Assembly (NCBI GenBank): GCA_009924545.1
Contig: RFRL01000003.1
Coordinates: 1-46,501 of the forward strand
Reading direction: 5' to 3'
From: Planctomycetia bacterium
GTDB taxonomy: Bacteria > Planctomycetota > Planctomycetia > Pirellulales > UBA1268
DNA length: 46,501 nt
Both the position numbers and the translations under genes were made by a program. Under the pieces are notes generated by a model. That model saw nothing but the letters and a program-made list of their open reading frames with translations, was not told the DNA's origin and ran no database searches. Shown piece by piece: positions 9,586 to 17,400 of the stretch (positions are counted from its first letter, which is position 1; the number at the start of each line of letters is the position of its first letter).

Positions 9586-10956
9586 TCAAGGCGGGCTGTC
9601 CGGAGGTACGGTTGTAGCGATGGTGGCGGCGATGTCGGCGATGGCGTCGCGTAGCTGGGTGGCGAGGGACGCGGCGGCCCCACGGCCGAGGCTGTGCTCG
9701 TCGGCCATCACCGACAACCGCAGCTCGCCGGCGTAGGTCATCACCCCCACTGCCGCCCGGGTCCGGGGCCGCAGCGGGGGCACGCCAACCAGCGCCGTCA
9801 GGCGGACGTCGCGGGGGGCATCGCAGCCGTCCACCCTCGGCACGTCGGCCCGCATCCGTGCGCCGACGTTGCCGACGTTGCTCACGACGGCCGACGAGAG
9901 GCAGGCGGGCAACCGGGTCAGCAACCAGAGCAGGCCCGGCACACGCTGCAAGGCTTCCACGGCGTGGAGAAACTGTGCCGCCGCCCCGGTGTCCTGGATC
10001 CAACGACTGGCGGCGGCGAGCGACCGGACCAGTTCCACCGGTTCCCCGCAGTCGGCCACTGATCGATCGAGGAACGCATAGCCGACGTGATTGCCGGCGG
10101 GGAGACGGGCCCCGGCCGGCCGCAGGCTCACCGGCATGTTGATGCGGACATGCCGTGGGCGCTGACCGGCGGCGGCGTTCCACCCCAGTACCGTCCGCAT
10201 CGCGGCGGCCACCACGACATCGTTGACGGTGACGCCGCTTGCGGCGGCGGTGGTCCACAGCCGGCGCGTGGCGTGGCGATCGAACTCGACCGTGTCGTAC
10301 GGGGGCCGCAGCCCCGCCGCCGTAGCGGGGCGGAGCCGGTTCGGGAGCGGGGCCAGGACCGTGGGCCGGAGAAGCGCGAAGGTACTCGAATCGCGGGCCA
10401 ACCGCGTGCTACCGGCCACGGGGGGCGACGGCGCGATCGGCTGCGCCGCCGTCGAGCCTGCGGGATCCTCATCGCGTGCTCCGCGCGGACCCGGGTCGCG
10501 GAACCGGGCGGGGCGGCCTCCGTGGTAGAGCGTCCACATGTCGCCGAGCCATTCGATACCGGCCAGGCCATCGCACACCGCGTGATCGACAACGAGGACG
10601 ACACTCCAGCACGCCGGTCCCGGCCGCGGCCGTTCGCGTTCCAGGGCCACCACCCGGATCCCGCTTTCCGTGGTGAGCGAAAACGCCCGCCAGGGGTCGG
10701 CGGCGGATCGGTCGCGGTCGAGAGGCCACCATTCCACGACCGGGGAGCGGTCGGGGGGGAGCCAGACCCGGCGCCCGGACCGGCGGCCGAGGCGCATCCG
10801 GGTGCGCGGGTGGCGCTCCGCAGCCGCGGCCACGGCCGTCTCGAGGCGTCCCCGGTCGAGCGGCCCTTCGAGACGTACCTCGACGAAAAAAGCCATCGGG
10901 AACCCGGGCCGCCGGTCGGTGACGGCCAGTGTCTCGAAGGCGGACAGCGGGGCCAT
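9586..10956 (-). CDS. Condensation-domain/wax-ester-synthase-like acyltransferase
   Basis: This 456-residue single-domain enzyme belongs to the CoA-dependent acyltransferase superfamily (NRPS condensation domains, PapA, WS/DGAT). The diagnostic HxxxDG is at His125-Gly130 (VDHAVCDGLAG), where His is the general base. The second half has the typical channel-forming block VTVNDVVVAAAMRTVLGW, and INMPVSLRP fits the region before the floor loop. Such enzymes transfer acyl groups from CoA or ACP to alcohols or amines. The start MAPLSAFE is chosen because GAGG lies just upstream and the homology begins there. The gene is divergent from the polyketide synthase across a 500-bp control region. Inference: it esterifies the alcohol or acyl product of the cluster. 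No membrane segment is seen. Acyl-CoA versus ACP as donor cannot be told. Confidence 0.8.
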   Translation of the reverse strand: MAPLSAFETLAVTDRRPGFPMAFFVEVRLEGPLDRGRLETAVAAAAERHPRTRMRLGRRSGRRVWLPPDRSPVVEWWPLDRDRSAADPWRAFSLTTESGIRVVALERERPRPGPACWSVVLVVDHAVCDGLAGIEWLGDMWTLYHGGRPARFRDPGPRGARDEDPAGSTAAQPIAPSPPVAGSTRLARDSSTFALLRPTVLAPLPNRLRPATAAGLRPPYDTVEFDRHATRRLWTTAAASGVTVNDVVVAAAMRTVLGWNAAAGQRPRHVRINMPVSLRPAGARLPAGNHVGYAFLDRSVADCGEPVELVRSLAAASRWIQDTGAAAQFLHAVEALQRVPGLLWLLTRLPACLSSAVVSNVGNVGARMRADVPRVDGCDAPRDVRLTALVGVPPLRPRTRAAVGVMTYAGELRLSVMADEHSLGRGAAASLATQLRDAIADIAATIATTVPPDSPP

Positions 10957-11083
10957 CGGGTGCCTCGTGGGGTGCACGGACTTCCCCGCCAAAAGCCGGG
11001 TGCGAAGGGGGCGGTGGGATTGTCCGCAGCGGATGCAACGGTCGAAAGGGGGTGGGGGCCGCGCCCATGATTCCTGGCCTTTC

Positions 11084-11111
11084 TTGACACTCAACCCCGC
11101 CAATCCATACT
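11084..11111 (+). promoter_or_regulatory. Sigma70-like promoter for the synthase operon or a leader RNA
   Basis: A perfect -35 box TTGACA (11084-11089) is followed after 16 nt by CATACT (11106-11111), 4 of 6 matches to the -10 consensus. It lies about 345 bp upstream of the synthase start codon, so it would make a long leader. Two copies of ACTCAA two helical turns apart overlap the -35 box and the -10 box, as regulator half-sites often do. Confidence 0.5.
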
Positions 11112-11180
11112 CAATCCTGCGTCGGTACCGGCATCCAGGGCCGGGCCCACCGGGGCTGCCCGGGGGGGTGGCCGCCGCGG

Positions 11181-11207
11181 GCGGCCCGGGGCCGCTCCAT
11201 TTTTTTT
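11181..11207 (+). terminator. Intrinsic-terminator-like hairpin in the synthase leader
   Basis: GCGGCC (11181-11186) pairs with GGCCGC (11190-11195) around a 3-nt loop, followed by TCCA and eight T residues (11200-11207). On the plus strand this is a standard rho-independent terminator. Because it lies downstream of the TTGACA promoter and upstream of the synthase start, it could be an attenuator, or could end a leader or small RNA of about 90 nt. Confidence 0.5.
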
Positions 11208-11410
11208 CGCGATCGAGGCCGGCGCGGTTCCCCGCGGTGGCCCTGAGCGGCAATGCCCCCGTCCGATTCGGTGGAGGGTGTGTTGTGCGGGCCCCAGGGA
11301 TGGGCGTGAGTCGCCTTGGAGGCACGACCCCCTTTTCCCATCGACAGCCCGTTTCCGCCGGCGGCCGCGCCGGCCAACGCACTTTCCCTCGCTCGTGGTC
11401 CGGTCCGCCG

Positions 11411-11428
11411 GTGCCACGATCGTGGCAC
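11411..11428. promoter_or_regulatory. Perfect 18-bp palindrome, candidate operator
   Basis: GTGCCACGATCGTGGCAC reads identically on both strands (9-bp half-sites, no spacer). It ends 28 bp before the TTG start of the synthase and 17 bp before its ribosome-binding site. It could bind a dimeric regulator, or fold into an RNA hairpin close to the ribosome-binding site. No second copy was noticed in the window. Confidence 0.5.
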
Positions 11429-11456
11429 AGCCAACCGCCAAGGACGAGGATCAGCC

Positions 11457-14400
11457 TTGCAGGAACCACTCGCAATCGTCGGCATGTCCTGCAGACTGCC
11501 GGGTGCCGACGGTCTGGATGCGTTTTGGCGGCTCGTGGAGTCGGGGGGCACCGCCTGGGGGCCGCTTCCGGAATCACGTCTGCCCCGCGATCTTTACTTC
11601 GACCCGCACAAAGGCCGGCTCGGTCGCTCCTATTCGGAGATGGGGGCCGTCGTTTCCGACCGCGACCCCGACCCGCTCACCTGTCCGCTGACGGCGGAGA
11701 TGCGGCAGCGATACGACATCGCCCACCTCGTGTTCCTCGAGGTGGCCTCGCAGGCCTGCCGCGACGCCGGCCTCGATCCGTTCGCCATGCCCGGTGGGCG
11801 GCGCACCGGCGTGTACGTCGGCCACACCGGCGGCAGCACCCGGATCGGTGACCTCGTGTACGCGACGGGCATCGACGAGAACGCGGCCCTGCTGGAGGAC
11901 GTCGAGGTGGCCCGTCGGCTCCTCGGCGCGGAGGTCGCCGCGGTCGCCGCCGAAGTCGCCACATCGGTCCGTGATCGATATCCGGGCCGGCGTCCGGGAG
12001 AGCGACTCGATCTCAACGCCCTCGGCGCCGCCCGCATCGTCCAGGAAGCGCTGCGCCTCGACGGCCCGTATCTCGTGGTCGACGCGGCGTGCGCGTCGTC
12101 CCTCCAGGCCCTGGCGATCGCCGCCCGGGCGTTGGCGGAAGGTGGCATCGATCAGGCGATCGTCGGGGGGGCGTCGTACTGCAAGTCCGACAGCCTCGTG
12201 CTGTTCTCGGCGGCACAGTCGGTGAGCAACACCGGCTCGTGTCCGTTCGGCCGTGACGCCGACGGGCTCGTGACTGCCGAGGGCTACGTGGCCCTCGTCG
12301 TCAAGACGCTCTCGCGGGCCCGCGCCGACGGCGACCGGATCCGCGCCGTGATCCGCGCGATCGGCGTGGCCAGCGACGGGAAAGGGAAGAGCCTGTGGGC
12401 CCCGCGGCGCGAAGGGCAGATGCTCGCCGTGGAGCGGGCCTACCCCGATCCCGCCGACATCGCCCGCATCGACTACATCGAGGCCCATGCGACCAGCACG
12501 CAGGTGGGCGATGCCACCGAACTGGGGGCACTGGCCGGACTCCTCGGCCGGCACCTTCCCGCCGGCCGACGCATCCCCATCGGCAGTGTGAAGGCCAACA
12601 TCGGCCACACGCTGGAGACGGCGGGGTTGGCGAGCCTCGTCAAGGTCGTCCTGGCGATGGAGCACGGCGTCATCCCACCGGGTTCCACCTGCGACGAGCT
12701 CAACGAGGAGTTTCCCTGGGACAACGGGCCTTTCATCGTGCCGCGCACGGCGCTGCCGTGGCCGCACCGGGCCGACGGCGGTCCGCGGTTTGCCGCGGTC
12801 AACGCCTTCGGCATCGGCGGGCTCAACGTCCACCTGTCGCTGGCGCAATCGGCCGATCCCCCCGTCGTACCGGCGCGACGCCCCACGGCGCCCGACGACT
12901 CCGCCATCGCCATCGTCGGTGTCGGCTGCGTGCTCCCCGGGAGCCTGTCGGCGGCGGCGTTCGGCGATGTGCTCGACCGCGGCACACCGGTGTTCGTCGA
13001 GGTGCCGGCGGAGCGCTGGAGCCTGCGCCGGGCCCTCGACCGCTCCGCGGCGCGCACGTGGCGGACGGTGGCGGGGCTGGGTGGCTTCGTTGTCGGGTTC
13101 CACTACGACTGGCGTCGGCACAAGGTACCCCCCAAGCAGATCGCCGCGGCCAATCCGCTGCAATTCATGCTCCTCGAGGCTGCCGACGCCGCGATCGCCG
13201 ACCTCGGTGGGCCGGCACGGCTCGACCGGACCCGAACCGGCGTCGTGGTCGGGACGATGTTCGGGGGTGAGTTTTCCAACGACCTGCAGATGGGGCTGCG
13301 CTTGCCCGAGACCGCGGTCCACCTGCGCACCGCCCTCCGCCGGCGGGGGCTCGAGCCCGGGCAGGTCGACACCGTCAGCGCCGCCTTCGACAAGAAGGTG
13401 CTCGAGGAGATGCCGGCGCTGGTCGATGAGACCGGCAGTTTCACCAGCAGCACGCTCGCCAGCCGACTCACCAAGTCGTTCGACCTGATGGGCGGGGCGC
13501 TGGCGCTCGACGCCGGCGACTGCTCGGCCCTGTCGGCGATCGCCGCCGCCGTCGACATGCTCCGGCAGGGGAATTGCGACGCGGTGCTCTGTGCCGCGGG
13601 ACAGCGGGCGATGGACCTGATGGCCTTCGAGGGGATGTCGCTGGAAGGGTCGCTCGCGTCCGCACCGCGGGCCCCGTTCGATGCCGCGCACTCCGGCCGC
13701 CTGCCGGCCGAGGGGGCGGTGGTGCTGGTGCTCAAGCCCCTCGTCGCGGCCCGCGCCGCCGGCGATCCGGTCCGGGGAGTCATCCGCGGGATCCGCATCG
13801 GGTCGGGGGACGCGGTGGCACCGGTTGCCCGGCGGGTCATCCACGAGGCGACCGAAGAGGCCGGCGTGCCGGTCTCGGCAGTCGGAGTGCTGGAACTGGC
13901 CGGCGCTGGTGCGGCAGCGATCGACAACGCGCTCGTCGCAGGGGTGGCGACGGAGTATGCAGCCGGTGCCGGGGCCAGGGCTGCCGGGTCACTCGATACC
14001 CTCATCGGCCACTGCGGAGCGGCCGCCGGCGCCGCCGGAATCCTCAAGGTGTCGCGGGCCCTGTCCAGCGGCATCCTGCCCGCCACTCCGGGCGTGGCGG
14101 AGGGCACGAGCGTCGCCCCGGGAATCATCGCGTCCCCACGCCCCTGGCCGATTCCGGCGGCGGACGAGGTCGGGTACCGTGCTGGTGCGGTGACCACCGC
14201 CCACGGGCCGCTCGTCGGCCACCTCGTGATGGACAACGGCCTCCCGGTGCCGCAGTCCGCCGTTCGGCCAGCCACGCCGGCGCCAGCGCCCGCCCAGCCT
14301 TTGGTGGCGGCGCCGGTGCTGACGGCCGGCGTCACGACGCGTGCTGAAACCGCGCCGGCCATCGGGCCGGCCGCCGGTGTCCGACCCCTCGTGGCCGCGA

Positions 14401-17400
14401 TCTTCCCGGGGCAGGGGTCGCAGTACGGCGACATGTTCCGCGGTCTGGTGGCCGAGTCGCCGGTGGCCGCCGAGGTGGCCGCCGGTCTCGACACGCTGGC
14501 GAGCAGCGTGGGTCAGCCGACGCTGGCGGAAACCGCCTGGCGCACCGACCATGCCCTGGGTCTGCGTGTGTGGGACACCCAATGGTCGATGTACCTCGGC
14601 GACCTGTTCGCCTGGCGGATGCTCGAACGCATGGGCTTCGCCCCCGACATCGTCGCCAGCCACAGTTTCGGCGAGTTCCCGGCGCTTGCCGCGACTGGGG
14701 CGTGGCGCCCGGAAGACGGCGCCCGCGCCACGCGTGCCCGGGCCGATGCGGTTGAGCAGGAGGGGCCGCGCGGTGGGGCGATGCTCTCGGTCATTGGTGA
14801 CGTGGCGCGCGTCCGCGAGTTGGTGGCGCCGCTCGCCGGCGCGGTGTGGATCTGTGCCGAGAACTCCCCCGAGCAGCTCGTCGTCGGCGGTACGGTCGCC
14901 GGTGTGGACATGGTGGAACGGGCGCTGGAGCCGCTGCGACTCCGCTCCAAGCGATTGGCGGTGCCGAGCCCGTTCCACACCCCGTTGCTCGCCGCCGCGG
15001 CCGATCGTCTTGCCGGCGTGCTCGCCGGCCTGCCGATGGCCGCGCCACGTCTGCCGATCATCAGCAGCACCACCGTGGAGGCGCTGGTCGATGCCGCGTC
15101 GATCCGCGCGAGCCTCGTCCGGCAGATGACCGAACGCGTACGCTGGGTCGACGTCGTCCGGCAGCTCCATGCCCGGGGCGTACGGACGTTCGTGGAGGTC
15201 GGTCCGTCGGGCGTGCTCACCGGCCTGGTGCGCCGGATCCTCGACGGACTGCCCGGCGTGACACTCGTCCAGTTCGACCAGCGCGGTCAAGCGGCGGCCG
15301 AGCAGTGGGCCCGGTTGCGGAGTCAGTTGGCGGCTGCCGGCGCGCTGCGGGGGGGTGCCGCGGCGCCAGTCGTGCCGGCCCGGGACGTCGGGGCGCCGCC
15401 GTCTCCTGTCCTGCATTTCGACGCGACCGGCCGGCGCCGGGCGCGGAACCGTGCCGGTGGCCAAGCGGCGCTTGTCACGGGAACGGGAGCCCGGCCGCAG
15501 CCGGTGGGGACCCCGGCGGCGGCCCAGCCCGCTGCCGGGCCCACGGAGCGGCCGCCGCACGGCGAGCCCGTCTCCGTGGTGCCGGCGGTGGGCCACGTCC
15601 AGCCGGGCAACGGAATGAATGGCCATCACGGTTACGGTCGGAACGGATCGCACGACGGTGGTGATGGCTCCACCGCCTCGCCCGCTCCTGCCACGCCCCT
15701 CCTTTCGTCGGGGTACGCGGCGGCCGTCGGCGCGGTGCCTCATGGCAACGGATCGGGTCATGGCCCGGGGACTGGCAAGGGTCACGGCGTGAATGGCAGC
15801 GGCCAGGTCGCCATCGACGCCACCCCGCTCGCCGCGGCGGCACGGCTGCGGACGGCTTTCGGCAGTGAACGACCGCTGATGCAGCCGGTGGGGGGGCTCG
15901 AGCAGATCGTCGCCGCACTGCTGACGGAGCACGCCGCCTGGTTGCCACTGCGGAGTGCCGGGCCCGCCGGGCGCGACGTGCTCGATGCGATCGAACACCT
16001 CTTCGAGGCGCTACCGCGGCAGCGTGATGCCGTCCTCGCCGCCGCCACGCTCGATGAACTTTGCCGCTTGCTGGCGGCCAGCGGCGGCAAAGCCGACTGG
16101 GTGCACAGCGTTGCGGCGGCCCCGCCGCCCGCGTCCGCCCCGGCCGAGACCACTGGTAGCGCGGCGGCGGAGCTGGAATCGTTCGTGGTCGGGTTCGTGG
16201 TCGAGCAGACGGGGTATCCGCGGGAGATCGTGGAACTGGATGCCGACCTGGAGGGTGACCTGGGGATCGACAGCATCCGCAAGGCACAGCTCTTCGGCGA
16301 GATCGGCCAGCGCTACGGCATGAGTGCCGACGCGAGCGTGTCGCTCGACGACTTCCGGACGCTGCGCCACCTGCTCGATTACATGCTGCCGCGCGTCGGT
16401 GGTGGGGCGGCGCCCGGTGCGGCGGCTGTGCCGCCCGTGGCGGAGCCGGCACCGAGTCCGGCGTTTCTCCGCGGTCGCGCCGCAGGGCAGCGGCACGAGA
16501 CCGCGATCCGGCGCTGGTGCCGCGATCTGGTGGCGGCCGGTCATGCCGGCGGTCGGGTTTCCGCGATCGACGCCGAGCACGCCGCCTTCCTGGCGGGTGT
16601 CGCCGACGCGGTCGGGATCGACCGCAGCGTGCTCGAGGCCGGCATGGCGGCCCCGGCGCGGGCCCTGGGCGGCCTCGACATCGTCGTCGACCTCTCCGGT
16701 GATGATTTTCCCGGCATCCTTCTCGGCTTCGGCCGGCACGCGGAACCGGTCGTGCGCGAAGCGGCCGGCGGGGCGACCCTCCTCGCCGTGGCCGGTCTCC
16801 CCGATGCGGTGGCCGCGTGGAATGCAGCGGGGATCGTGGCACTGCTCACGTCGACTGCGGGGGCCGTTGCCGCCGCAGCCCTGCCGCGCCTGGTGGAGAG
16901 CTGCAGGTCCCTGGCCGATGTCGATGCCGCTGGACCGTGGCCCGAGGGTGTCGTCGTGATCAGCCTCACAGACACCGTTCTCCTGGCGACCGATGGCTCG
17001 GGACGACTCCAGCCGGCGCCGCGCTGCCGGCGCGAGGCGACCCCTGGGTCGGCCGTCACGCGGATCCTCCTGGCGGCGGCTCCTGACCGGCCCCTGTCGG
17101 CATTGTTCACCGACGCGGCGGGCGGTCTCCCCGCCGCCCTCTCTGCTGCCGCCACGTGGCTGGCCGTCGGCGGTGGGGCCGGTGGCCCACGGTCACTCGC
17201 CGGAGGTCCCCTCGGCGCGGGGGATCTCGTCACCGCGGCGGCGTCTCTGGCCCGGGTCCTCGCCGATCATCCACTGCCGCACGGGCCGGTTCCGCAGGAC
17301 GTCGCACGGCAAGCGGCACCGCGGCCGGTGACCGCCGGTGACGCCGGCATCACCCGGCGCTTCGGTCTGACCGTTCGTGACGTGGCCCCGACCGGGGGCT

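Larger units (their letters stand above)
10957..11456. promoter_or_regulatory. Divergent control region of the polyketide/lipid locus
   Basis: This is 500 bp between the minus-strand acyltransferase and the plus-strand synthase. It holds a TTGACA promoter-like site (11084-11111), two direct ACTCAA copies exactly 20 bp apart (11089 and 11109), an intrinsic-terminator-like hairpin with T8 (11181-11207), a perfect 18-bp palindrome (11411-11428) and a GAGGA ribosome-binding site (11446-11450). Frames open through parts of it encode nothing recognisable. The individual sites are listed separately. Confidence 0.55.

Noticed and set aside
11316..11456. Upstream ATG as start of the synthase
   Set aside because: The added 47 residues have no KS homology and run through the perfect palindrome; TTG 11457 has the ribosome-binding site.
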